NCBI GenBank assembly: GCA_041484845.1
Contig: JBGPIK010000192.1
Location: forward strand, 1 to 11,974
Direction: 5' to 3'
Length of the DNA stretch: 11,974 nt
Source of the DNA: JBGPIK01 sp041484845
GTDB taxonomy: Bacteria; Desulfobacterota; Binatia; UBA9968
Within the stretch, counting starts at the first letter, position 1, and every line of letters starts with the position of its first letter. The translations under genes and the position numbers were made by a program. Below the pieces are notes generated by a model that ran no database searches, was not told where the DNA came from, and saw only the letters and a program-made list of their open reading frames with translations. Positions 1 through 8,262 of the stretch are shown piece after piece.

Positions 1-3000
1 CCTTTGCGCAGAGCACCGACTCACAGCAAAGCGCCGCAGTCCAGCCGGACGCACAGACGGTCGTGCCTGAGGCCCCCAAACAACAACCGCAAACCAAGAC
101 AGCAACGCTTGCCGCCGGTGTTGACTCCTCGGCCGGTTCCATTGGCGGCACCCCTACGCCGCAATCGGCGAAGGTAACTAACGGTGGGGCCGCAACCCAC
201 GCAATTTCAATCGTCGTTCCGCCAGGCACGGCATCCGTCGAGCCCCGCTTGACTTTCAATTACAGCAGCCAGGGAGAAAACGGTCTCTTAGGCGTTGGTT
301 GGTCCGTTGGCGGCCTGCCGGTAATCAGCCGCTGCCGGAAAACCATTGCTCAAGATGGAGTTGGAGACGCAATCAACTACGATATCAACGACCGCTTTTG
401 CCTCGACGGCGCTCGTCTCATGGTTATCAGCGGCACCTATGGCGCCAGCGGCGCTGAATATCGCACCGAGGTTGATAGCTTTCTGAAAATTGTCTCCCAC
501 GGTTCGGCGGGAAGCGGCCCCGCTTATTTTACCGTCCAGACCAAGAGCGGCCAGACCATGGAGTTCGGCAGCTCCGAAGATTCGCGCATTCAGGCGCTCG
601 GTAGACAGGAGGCGCGCGTCTGGGCGCTTAGCAAGATTTCCGATGTCAAAGGAAATTACTTTGCCGTTACCTACTTCAAGGACGTCAGCGGCTCCAGTCC
701 CACGGGCGAATACCATCCGCTCCAAATCCACTACACAAAAAACGACGGCGGAATATTATCGTCGGCCACCCGCCACGTCGGGTTTGAGTATGAGCATCCG
801 AGACCGGACCCGATACTCCAGTACGTCGGCGGCTCGAAAATTCTTACCACCTATCGGTTGACCAATGTCAAAACCTATCAGGGAGGGCCGGACGTCCCAT
901 CCTCCACACTCGTTCGTAATTATGCGTTGACGTATGAACCGGTTACTGCCACTGGCCGCAGCCGGGTGGCAAGCATTACGGAGTACGACAAAAACGGAGC
1001 CGCGATGCCGCATTGGCAACTCGGGTGGCAGGACGGCAACTCCTCCGGGGCCTACACCTTTTTGCAGGATCCAGGTCGCGCTGTAGGTTTCGACAATGAC
1101 AATGTCTGGATTGCTGACTTTAACGGCGACGGCAGGATGGACGTCCTGGACCGTTCTACACAGTTTCTGAATTTATGGCTTTCTCAGGGGGACGGAACTT
1201 TTAGCCAGGTTCCTATCAATATGCCCGGTGGTTTTACCAATTCCGCAGTTCGGATAGGCGACGTTGACGGCGACGGCATAGCGGACCTGGTGACCTTCGG
1301 TAACGGTTGGATCTATACATGCCTGTTCAAAGTTGTGGACGGTACCGTCACCTACCGACAAGTACTGACGTCGCCACCGGCAGGCTGGTCATCGACTAAT
1401 ATGTGGGCTGGGGACTTTGACGGCGACGGGCGAATGGATCTGGTGAGTCACAATAATGGGAAACTCATCTATGGATTTTACCGCGTTATAAATGGCGTGG
1501 GGACCTATGACTTTAAGGCGCCGGTCAATGACCCGCCGGCTGGCTTTGACAACAGTAAAGTATGGGTGGGTGATATCAACGGCGACGCAAAAGCCGATCT
1601 CGTCACCATGACCAACGGCAAGATAATTTCGGTTCTTTCCGACGGCAAGGGCAACTTTCAAGAACGATTTGTAAACTTTCCGAGCGGCTGGTCATCCACT
1701 AACGCCTGGTCTGGTGATTTCAACGGGGACGGTAAAGTGGATCTTATCAGCCACAACAACGGCAATCTCATCACTGCTTTCTCCAAAGCCGACGGCACCT
1801 GGGATTTTGTCCAGTTCCCCGAGCCCCCGCAAGGCATCAACAACACAAAAGTATATCTCGGTGATTTCAACGGCGACGGTAAGACCGACCTTGCGACCAA
1901 CGGTAACGGACAGATCGTTACCATGTACTCGAACGGCGACGGCACCTACCGCTACACGGTCCAGACACCGCAAAACGGCTGGTCGTTTAGCAACAGTTGG
2001 GCCGGTGACTTTGAAGGCAGCGGCTTAACCAGCATCTTGAGTCAGTCTTACACGAACTTCATTACGGCAGTCCCGGCGGCTTCCTACCCCGATCTCCTCA
2101 ACTCGATCATCAATCCGTTCGGCGGCCACACTGCCATCACCTACACACCTCTTACCGATACCAGCATTTACGTGAAAGAAGGCGGCACCCAGGCGGCCGT
2201 CTATCCTGACATGGATAACCAAGAGCCGCTCTATGTCGTGTCGAATATTGTGGTGAACGATGGGGTGAGCAGCGCGCCGTATAGTTACGACTATACATAT
2301 GTCGGCGCCAAGGTGAATTTATGGGGGCGCGGCTCTCTTGGGTTTCATCAAGCATTGGTGGTCGATCATTCGGCCGACTCGAAGACGACCACTACCAACA
2401 ACCAAACCTTTCCGAAAATCGGGCTACCGACCGCCATTGAAGTTGACCGTTTAAGCGACGGCCAAGGCTTTCGGGACAGAAATCTTGACTATCAAGTGGA
2501 CCATCCGTATTCATTAGCTCCTAACGTGTCGTTTGTGAAGGTGAGCAGGGAAGACACTGTAGAATGGGACGGCGGACAAACTTCCCGAACCATTCGCCGA
2601 GATATGTTCTATGACTCCACAACGACGGGAAATCTAGCCCAAGTGCACGAGTACGGCGATCTGAATGATGCTAACGACGACCGCTACGAGATCACGGAGT
2701 GGATTCCCGTCGACGCGAACAAATGGCTTCATCGTCCGAAACGGCAGGCGCTCCTGGACAAAACGGGCACCGTCGTGCTTCGTGAGAAGTGGCTGTACTA
2801 CGATGGCTTGGACTATGGTCAGATCGGCGCGTTTGGGCTTTTGACAAAAGAAGAACTCAACGGCGGTGAACCGCAAGGAACCGGAAACAACAATCCGGTC
2901 ACCGGTAAAAACCCCGTCACCACCTACGTGAACGATGCCACCATCGGCGTAAGAACAGCCCTTCGGGATCCCAGGGGATGCCAAACCACTATCGATTATG

Positions 3001-6000
3001 AGCCGACGAAGACTTATCCTCTGACGGTGACTAATTGCATGTTTCATTCGACCGGGTACACTTATGATCCCCAGTTTGGTGTGATAACGAGCGAGTCAGA
3101 TCCCAATGGGGCAACAACTTTTTATCATCACGATGACTTCGGCCGATTGACGGCTGTGATCGGGCCTCTCGATAGTGAGGTCAACCCAACGATAATCTAT
3201 GATTATCCCCAGTGGGGTGACCCCCAAAATCAGCAAGTGGCCACGTTCAGGCGAGTCGAACACGGAGGGGCCGCTCTCTTGAGGAGCAGTGACTTTTTTG
3301 ACGGGCTCGGCCGAGTCTATCAAATAACGCACGAGGGCCCGAACCAAACCACGATTCAGTCCGAAGCGACTCTTGACTCGCGGGGCTTGACAACGGCCGC
3401 CACAGCCCCGCATTTCTCTGGTGAGAGTCCTCCGCCACCAACCTCCTTCGTTTACGATCCGCTGGGGCGACAACGACGGCTCATTCATCCGGACCGCCCG
3501 CCGATAATCACCGATTATTTTGTCCCCGGCCAAGTCGATGTCACGGATGAAAACGGTCACTTGAAACGCAACTGGTTCGATGCCTATCAAAGGCTGATTA
3601 GAGTCGATGAGCTTAACAACGGCGGGGCAGAAACTTATACGACAACTTATGAGTATGACGCTGCGGGATCGCTCCTGACCGTTACGAATAGTCAAGGCCA
3701 TGTAACCAGGATGGTCTACGACAAACTCGGGCGAAAGACGATCATGTGCGACCCCAATATGGGGACGGCGAGCAATATGAATCGAGGAGACTGCGAGGCG
3801 GGCATCGCCGGCGCATGGCGTTACACCTACAGCCCGGCGGGGGACCTCCTGACCCAGCAAGATGCGATAACGACAAAAGGCGTGAGAGACCAAACGCTGA
3901 CCTTCACCTATGATTTGCTTGGCCGACCCACCTCCAAGACACAGGGTTCAACCACGCTCGTTCAGTGGGCCTACGATTCGCATTCAATAGCTCCGCCGCC
4001 GCCGGACACCGACTACCCGGTTGGCCGGCTCACGCAGATCGATCAGCCTCAGAGCGCCACAACGAGTCGTAGGATCACTCAATTTGCTTATGACAAGGTC
4101 GGCCACCCGCTTCAGACAAAGCGCCAACTGTTGGGTAGGTGGTATACGATGTCTCGGTCTTATGACGCTCTGGACCGCATCACCAGTCAGACATTCGATG
4201 CCGAAACATTGAATGACGGTGAAAGGGTGACGTACGATTACAACGGCGATTGGGTGCAAGCGATAACGTCGTCGAACTCAAACTACGTTAATGACATTCA
4301 GTACAACGCCCGAGGGCAAATGGCCGAACAAAATGGCCTGCCGGCGCTTACGTATGGCAACAATCTGGTCTCGCAGTTTAGCTATGATCCTAATAATTTC
4401 CGGACCACGGGCCGCACGACTTCCAATGACCAGCAGAACATGAGCTATCTCTACGACAACGTGGGCAATGTCACCCAGATTACGGACAATCTGTTTACCG
4501 GCACCCGGAGTTTTACTTATGACGACCTGGACCGCTCACGCACGGCCTCGGGACCCTTTGGCTCCAATCCCCCGCAGTCGCCGCAAGACTGCACCTATGT
4601 TTACGATTCCATCGGCAACATTACCAGCAAGTGCGGCTATGCGCTCAGCTACGGTGATTCCCAACATCCCTCCGCGGTCACGTTCAACCAGGCCACGGGC
4701 AAAAACTATAGCTACGACGCCAACGGCAACATGATCACACGAGGGAGCCAGACGCTTACATGGGATGTTGATAACCGCCTTGTTATGATCCAGGGCGCCG
4801 GAACCACATACATGGAGTATGACTCCACCGGCCAGCGGCTAATCAAGAACGCGCCAGCAGGCATCACGCTATTTCCCTTCGATGGGGTGGAGATCGATCC
4901 CAGCGGAGTCATCACCAAGTACATCAAAATCGGCGGTGAGATTTTCGCAGCGAAGAAACAAACAAACCTGCGTTTTTACCACAACGATCACCTGGGCGGC
5001 GTGAACATCATCACGGACACGGACATCAACAATCTAAGATGTCAATCGGACGAGTACGAGCCCTGGGGCTCGGTTTCGAAAGACGAAGGCAACTGCGATC
5101 CAACGCACCGCTTCACCGGCAAGGAACTCGACTCCGAAACAGGAATCTATTATTACGGCGGCAGATACTACGATCAGGAGATCGGCAGGTTTATTTCGCC
5201 GGATCCGTTTGTGCCTGCGCCCGACGATCCGCAGAATCTTAACCGGTATAGCTATGCGATGAACAACCCGCAAAGATATATTGATCCAACGGGTTACAAC
5301 ATAGGCGAAGGGGCTGGCTTTGGCCCTCTTGGCTACATTATCACTGCGGTGCAGCTCATCGTCGAGTTCTCCGTCCATACTTCGCCCGATCCCCATAAAC
5401 CTCTCCCCCCAAGGTCTAGTCCCCCTTTCAATCAGGTGCGACCACCGAACTCCGGCCGGACAGGGTCAGACAGTGCGGGGAGATACGGAGATGACTGTAC
5501 CGGGGACGATTGTCCGGGCGGTGCACTTCGCGGGCCAATATTTATCGAACCGTATCGAATTGATAGACCCGCAAAGAACGGAAAACTGTGCCCTTCGCAT
5601 GCGACCGTCCGCCAACGTGTGGCAGCGGGTATACAGGGCAGCTTCAACGTTGCGGCAGGAGAGCTAAAGACAGTCGGTGCGGGCGCTTTGGTCGCTGGTA
5701 GCTTAGCTGGCGTACCATTAACTGTTGGGTGGAGCCTCGTTGTAGCCGGTGCTGCCAGTTACTTTGTGGTCAGCGGGCAGGGACAAGTGCTAAGCGGATT
5801 TGGGCAGCTCTCTACCGCCTTCAGCGGCAATCTCCCGGCTGGACAACAAGCACAACAAGGTGGGGACATCTTGGCTGGGCCTTTGCTCGGATTCTCGGCC
5901 TTGGCGGCCACTCAGAACCCAGCGACGGCCCAGAGAGCAGCGAACATTGAAAGCTTCTTTACGGTTGGCGCCGGGTTGATGAATTCCACGAAGATGACTG

Positions 6001-6071
6001 AGGCGGTGCAGGCTATAGTCGATTTGAGTTTCACTGCAATCGGTCTTTCGAGCGACGAGGGCTGCCACTGA
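1..6071 (+). CDS. SpvB/FG-GAP/RHS shell protein with variable C-terminal tail (Tc toxin B-C fusion type), 5' partial
   Basis: The reading frame is open from base 3 to the TGA at 6069, so the true start lies left of the window. The GTG at 63 is only an internal codon; residue numbers below count from it. The first visible residues (FAQSTDSQQ) look like the region just after a Sec signal peptide. Domains in order: SpvB N-terminal domain (about 20-340), seven FG-GAP/VCBS units with DxNGDG-type calcium loops (352-660), a Tc-toxin mid region (about 690-900), about eighteen YD/RHS repeats (about 990-1640), and the RHS-associated core (about 1640-1745) with RFTGKELD, GRFISPDPF and DPTG. A tail of about 260 residues follows. 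In known Tc toxins the B and C parts form a hollow cocoon holding the cleaved C-terminal toxin; here both are in one chain. I infer an exported or surface polymorphic toxin. No A subunit or dedicated secretion gene is visible. Confidence 0.93.
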   Translation, partial: FAQSTDSQQSAAVQPDAQTVVPEAPKQQPQTKTATLAAGVDSSAGSIGGTPTPQSAKVTNGGAATHAISIVVPPGTASVEPRLTFNYSSQGENGLLGVGWSVGGLPVISRCRKTIAQDGVGDAINYDINDRFCLDGARLMVISGTYGASGAEYRTEVDSFLKIVSHGSAGSGPAYFTVQTKSGQTMEFGSSEDSRIQALGRQEARVWALSKISDVKGNYFAVTYFKDVSGSSPTGEYHPLQIHYTKNDGGILSSATRHVGFEYEHPRPDPILQYVGGSKILTTYRLTNVKTYQGGPDVPSSTLVRNYALTYEPVTATGRSRVASITEYDKNGAAMPHWQLGWQDGNSSGAYTFLQDPGRAVGFDNDNVWIADFNGDGRMDVLDRSTQFLNLWLSQGDGTFSQVPINMPGGFTNSAVRIGDVDGDGIADLVTFGNGWIYTCLFKVVDGTVTYRQVLTSPPAGWSSTNMWAGDFDGDGRMDLVSHNNGKLIYGFYRVINGVGTYDFKAPVNDPPAGFDNSKVWVGDINGDAKADLVTMTNGKIISVLSDGKGNFQERFVNFPSGWSSTNAWSGDFNGDGKVDLISHNNGNLITAFSKADGTWDFVQFPEPPQGINNTKVYLGDFNGDGKTDLATNGNGQIVTMYSNGDGTYRYTVQTPQNGWSFSNSWAGDFEGSGLTSILSQSYTNFITAVPAASYPDLLNSIINPFGGHTAITYTPLTDTSIYVKEGGTQAAVYPDMDNQEPLYVVSNIVVNDGVSSAPYSYDYTYVGAKVNLWGRGSLGFHQALVVDHSADSKTTTTNNQTFPKIGLPTAIEVDRLSDGQGFRDRNLDYQVDHPYSLAPNVSFVKVSREDTVEWDGGQTSRTIRRDMFYDSTTTGNLAQVHEYGDLNDANDDRYEITEWIPVDANKWLHRPKRQALLDKTGTVVLREKWLYYDGLDYGQIGAFGLLTKEELNGGEPQGTGNNNPVTGKNPVTTYVNDATIGVRTALRDPRGCQTTIDYEPTKTYPLTVTNCMFHSTGYTYDPQFGVITSESDPNGATTFYHHDDFGRLTAVIGPLDSEVNPTIIYDYPQWGDPQNQQVATFRRVEHGGAALLRSSDFFDGLGRVYQITHEGPNQTTIQSEATLDSRGLTTAATAPHFSGESPPPPTSFVYDPLGRQRRLIHPDRPPIITDYFVPGQVDVTDENGHLKRNWFDAYQRLIRVDELNNGGAETYTTTYEYDAAGSLLTVTNSQGHVTRMVYDKLGRKTIMCDPNMGTASNMNRGDCEAGIAGAWRYTYSPAGDLLTQQDAITTKGVRDQTLTFTYDLLGRPTSKTQGSTTLVQWAYDSHSIAPPPPDTDYPVGRLTQIDQPQSATTSRRITQFAYDKVGHPLQTKRQLLGRWYTMSRSYDALDRITSQTFDAETLNDGERVTYDYNGDWVQAITSSNSNYVNDIQYNARGQMAEQNGLPALTYGNNLVSQFSYDPNNFRTTGRTTSNDQQNMSYLYDNVGNVTQITDNLFTGTRSFTYDDLDRSRTASGPFGSNPPQSPQDCTYVYDSIGNITSKCGYALSYGDSQHPSAVTFNQATGKNYSYDANGNMITRGSQTLTWDVDNRLVMIQGAGTTYMEYDSTGQRLIKNAPAGITLFPFDGVEIDPSGVITKYIKIGGEIFAAKKQTNLRFYHNDHLGGVNIITDTDINNLRCQSDEYEPWGSVSKDEGNCDPTHRFTGKELDSETGIYYYGGRYYDQEIGRFISPDPFVPAPDDPQNLNRYSYAMNNPQRYIDPTGYNIGEGAGFGPLGYIITAVQLIVEFSVHTSPDPHKPLPPRSSPPFNQVRPPNSGRTGSDSAGRYGDDCTGDDCPGGALRGPIFIEPYRIDRPAKNGKLCPSHATVRQRVAAGIQGSFNVAAGELKTVGAGALVAGSLAGVPLTVGWSLVVAGAASYFVVSGQGQVLSGFGQLSTAFSGNLPAGQQAQQGGDILAGPLLGFSALAATQNPATAQRAANIESFFTVGAGLMNSTKMTEAVQAIVDLSFTAIGLSSDEGCH
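1101..2040 (+). repeat. Seven FG-GAP/VCBS repeats with alternating A/B units
   Basis: Seven copies of a GDxNGDGxxDL-type motif start at residues 352, 400, 451, 504, 552, 601 and 649 of the shell protein, a period of 48-53 residues. Units 3, 5 and 7 begin GWSxxNxW, whereas units 2, 4 and 6 begin with a GF/GI-xNxxV pattern. The array therefore looks as if it grew by duplicating two-unit blocks of about 100 residues. The DNA also stays similar between odd units (for example near 1383 and 1686). The last unit (DFEGSG) has lost most calcium-binding acidic residues. Seven units fit one seven-bladed beta-propeller. Confidence 0.85.
5295..6068 (+). other. Variable C-terminal tail of the RHS protein (candidate toxin domain)
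   Basis: This stretch follows the DPTG motif (D at residue 1741) that marks the end of the RHS core and, in studied Rhs and TccC proteins, the autocleavage zone. It begins with a hydrophobic segment (about 1755-1771), then a Pro-rich linker (1772-1800), then a DDC-x4-C acidic patch (Cys 1812 and 1817; further Cys at 1843 and 2001). A long Gly/Ala/Val-rich hydrophobic region follows (about 1853-1925), then an Ala-rich helical end. I see no nuclease, ADP-ribosyltransferase, deaminase or peptidase motif. The composition resembles the glycine-rich hydrophobic segments found before or within toxin tips of other RHS proteins. A membrane-active role is an inference only. Confidence 0.5.
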
Positions 6072-6134
6072 AGGGGAACCGTGGCAATTCCGGCCAATCT
6101 CAAGGATATGACGGTCGCCCCGTGAGAGTCGAGT

Positions 6135-6563
6135 ATGAACGGCATAATAAAGATACTTGTTAGAAGGCTGTTGCCCTTCTCCGCCAGTTTCGTGGCTGCA
6201 GGGGTTCTGTTGGTGTTCGGGTTTAGCCGTGGCGTTCTTTCTCCTCGTGGTCTAGCCATCGCAATGCTGGCGCTCTCCATTTCCGGTGGCATGTGGGCGA
6301 TGATCATCTTTAGGAAATCAGCGAAAGAGCTAGAAGTGCAGCCAGGATCGCCTGGAGCTTCTATCGATGCCGTCACTCGCAAGCGCCGCGTACTGGGTAT
6401 TCGGGTCGGAAAGATAGCGATTGTCGTCCTGATGCTGTTTCTCGTCTTGGGCTTGCTCCGGGGCGGTCCTTTACTGCCCGTACTGGTGGGCGCAATAGTC
6501 AACGTCTGGATCATAGCGGCAATAATACTGGTGGTGGTACGACTGCAAAGGAGCCTGCATTAG
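6135..6563 (+). CDS. Small four-helix membrane protein, candidate immunity protein of the RHS toxin
   Basis: This encodes 142 residues with no family I recognise. Two hydrophobic hairpins are clear: helices at about 13-30 and 38-60, then a charged linker with KSAKELE and TRKRR, then helices at about 92-108 and 113-136. The short ends are basic (N-terminal KILVRR, C-terminal RLQRSLH). It lies 63 bp after the RHS gene on the same strand, with no terminator I can see between them, so co-transcription is likely. Only a weak Shine-Dalgarno (GAGAG/GAG) precedes the ATG, as is common for translationally coupled genes. In polymorphic toxin loci this position usually holds the immunity gene. An integral membrane immunity protein would fit a toxin acting on the inner membrane. 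It could instead be an unrelated membrane protein. Confidence 0.6.
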   Translation: MNGIIKILVRRLLPFSASFVAAGVLLVFGFSRGVLSPRGLAIAMLALSISGGMWAMIIFRKSAKELEVQPGSPGASIDAVTRKRRVLGIRVGKIAIVVLMLFLVLGLLRGGPLLPVLVGAIVNVWIIAAIILVVVRLQRSLH

Positions 6564-6599
6564 TGTCGCCGCTAATTGGGGATCAAGGGACGTTGTTGC

Positions 6600-6791
6600 C
6601 TTGCTGGAATAAGTTCTAATTTGGCGCCGACTTCAGAGCAATTCCTCCTAAACAACAACGTTATATCTCATCATATACACAGGGCCTGTAACCCCAGTTT
6701 GTCACAGTAGCTGGTCTTCCAAAAAGAAGCCTCCCGGTGGCACGAAGAGATTCGTGCACTTAGAAAATTATTATTGATGAGGAGGCAAATC
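6600..6791 (+). other. Hairpin-rich non-coding leader of the IS110 remnant, possible bridge RNA region
   Basis: No gene is seen between the membrane protein and the IS110 recombinase. The stretch holds several inverted repeats: TATAT/ATATA at 6662-6677, a stem with a one-base bulge at 6713-6731 (GG-CTTC with GAAGCC), and a longer one at 6737-6759 (CACGAA with TTCGTG around a GAGA loop, extended by GTG/CAC past a bulged G). In IS110-group elements the left non-coding end encodes the bridge RNA that guides recombination, so this is where it would lie. I cannot define the element's left end or assign binding loops. The assignment is positional inference. A Shine-Dalgarno (GAGGAGG, 6779-6785) closes the stretch. 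Confidence 0.3.
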
Positions 6792-7217
6792 ATGGAACGA
6801 GAAGAGAAGCGGCTCGAACAGTTTCGGCGACTGCGAAAAGAGATTCGCGGTTCCCAGGAGTATCTGGTGGTAGGGGTCGATATCAGCAAGGACACCCACA
6901 ACGCATTGATGCGAACCGTCAGCGGAAAGACTCTGTACCGGCGATTGACCTTTAACAACACGCGCGAAGGGTTTGAGAATCTGTTGTTGCAGGTTGAAGC
7001 GGTTCGGGTACAGCACGGGCTGAAAGAAGCGGTGTTTGGCCTGGAACCCACAGCGAACTATCACAAACCGCTGGGAGAATTCTTGATCAACCAAGGACAC
7101 CCGGTAGTTTTGATATCGCCCGAAGCAGCCAAACAGAATCGGGCGCTGCTCGATGGGCGCTGGAACAAGCATGACGGGAAAGACTGCGAAGCGGTCGTTA
7201 GGGTCAGGCTTGCATAA
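6792..7217 (+). pseudogene. IS110-family DEDD recombinase, N-terminal fragment
   Basis: The product is the DEDD (RuvC-like) domain of an IS110-family recombinase. From the ATG at 6792, Asp30 lies in VGVDISKD, Glu85 in GLEPTANYH, and Asp128 and Asp131 in KHDGKDC, so all four acidic residues are present. A Shine-Dalgarno (GAGGAGG) sits six bases before this ATG, which makes it a better start than the in-frame TTG at 6774 or ATG at 6777. The frame ends after only 141 residues, whereas full IS110 recombinases are roughly 300-420 residues and carry a C-terminal domain with the catalytic serine. That domain is absent here. Similarity stops at about 7200, shortly before the next transposase gene begins. 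It is probably an inactive remnant left by deletion or by insertion of its neighbour. Confidence 0.88.
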
Positions 7218-7262
7218 ATGAATATGGTTGCAGGAGGAACAGCATCGTGGTAGCTTCGCGTC

Positions 7263-8222
7263 ATGGCACGACCACTTCGGATCGAATACCGTGGAGCTGT
7301 TTATCATGTGGTTTGCCGCGGCAATAACCGCCAAGCGGTATTTCGCGACGATCACGATCGCAAGCGGTATCTGGAAAAGCTTTCTCTTTACTGTACGGAG
7401 AAGGGTGTTGAACTCTTATGCTACAGTTTGTTGACCAACCACGTCCATCTGGTGCTGGAGACCCCGCAAGGTAATCTCTCCAAGATGATGCAAGCCTTTC
7501 AGACGAGCTACACCGTCTATATTAACAAGCGTCACGGTCGAAGCGGTCATGTCTTCGAGCAACGGTACAAGGCTTTTCTGGTCGATCGGGATAATTATCT
7601 GCTGGAGGTGAGCCGTTACGTTCATCTTAATGCCGTAGCGGCCAGGCTCGTGGAGCGGCCGGCGCAGCATCGTTGGAGCAGCTATGCGTCGTATCTCAGG
7701 GGGAAAGGGATACCGGGGCTCAAGTATCAAAGAATATTGGACTATTTTGCCGGAGGGCAAGGAAAACAAATAGCACAGTACCGGGAATTTGTGGAGGGCG
7801 GGTTGGCGGGAAAAGAGAAGTTGGGGGAGCTACCGGTGCGAAAGCAAGCATTCATTGGGGACGAGGAATTTGAGGAGGCAGCGAGAAAAAAAGCATCGAA
7901 GCCAGCGGTAATAGAAAGATCGTACCCGTTCAAGCGCATTGTTGGGGCGGTCTGTAGGGTAACTGGGGTTTTGCAAAACGACGTAAAGCATTCCGGCCGA
8001 AGCGAAGAAGTGCAACGGGCGCGAGAGCTGATATGTTATATGTCGAGGCGACATAGGGCGGCGACTTTAACAGAACTCAGTACGTTTCTTGGGGTGAAGG
8101 AGTTATCGACGCCGAGTCACGCGCTAAGGCGTGCCGAGAAACGGTTAACTGATCACCGAAGGTTTCGTCGTCAAATGGAGCGGGTGTTGAAAGCTCTCAC
8201 CGATACATCTATGCAATCCTGA
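7263..8222 (+). CDS. HUH/Y1 transposase (REP-associated tyrosine transposase type) with DnaA domain IV-like C-terminus
   Basis: The 319-residue protein starts MARPLRIEYRGAVYHVVCRG, the typical opening of REP-associated (RAYT) Y1 transposases. The HUH metal motif is His60-Val-His62 in TNHVHLVLE, and the expected nucleophile is Tyr119 in SRYVHLNAV. These enzymes nick and rejoin single-stranded DNA. After the Y1 domain (about 1-180) comes a charged linker. Residues about 222-312 resemble the C-terminal DNA-binding domain of DnaA: an ARELICYMSRR helix, a TLTELSTFLGVK segment and an STPSHALRRAEK helix in place of DnaA's HSTV-HA signature. The start is chosen by homology. The AGGAGG at 7233-7238 is 24 bases upstream, too far for normal initiation. 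The frame is intact, so the protein may be functional. It lies directly beside the IS110 fragment. Confidence 0.9.
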   Translation: MARPLRIEYRGAVYHVVCRGNNRQAVFRDDHDRKRYLEKLSLYCTEKGVELLCYSLLTNHVHLVLETPQGNLSKMMQAFQTSYTVYINKRHGRSGHVFEQRYKAFLVDRDNYLLEVSRYVHLNAVAARLVERPAQHRWSSYASYLRGKGIPGLKYQRILDYFAGGQGKQIAQYREFVEGGLAGKEKLGELPVRKQAFIGDEEFEEAARKKASKPAVIERSYPFKRIVGAVCRVTGVLQNDVKHSGRSEEVQRARELICYMSRRHRAATLTELSTFLGVKELSTPSHALRRAEKRLTDHRRFRRQMERVLKALTDTSMQS

Positions 8223-8262
8223 TCCACTGATCCATAGCGTTATTTCTGGAGACAAAGCGCAG

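Noticed and set aside
63..65. GTG as start codon of the RHS protein
   Set aside because: The frame is open to the left edge and the upstream residues read as part of the same secreted-type N-terminus, with no ribosome binding site before 63.
3096..3893. 265-codon minus-strand frame inside the RHS gene
   Set aside because: It lies wholly opposite strongly conserved YD repeats and its protein has no recognisable domain.
6540..6600. Terminator after the membrane protein gene
   Set aside because: Only a four-base TTAG/CTAA pairing is visible and no T-run follows.
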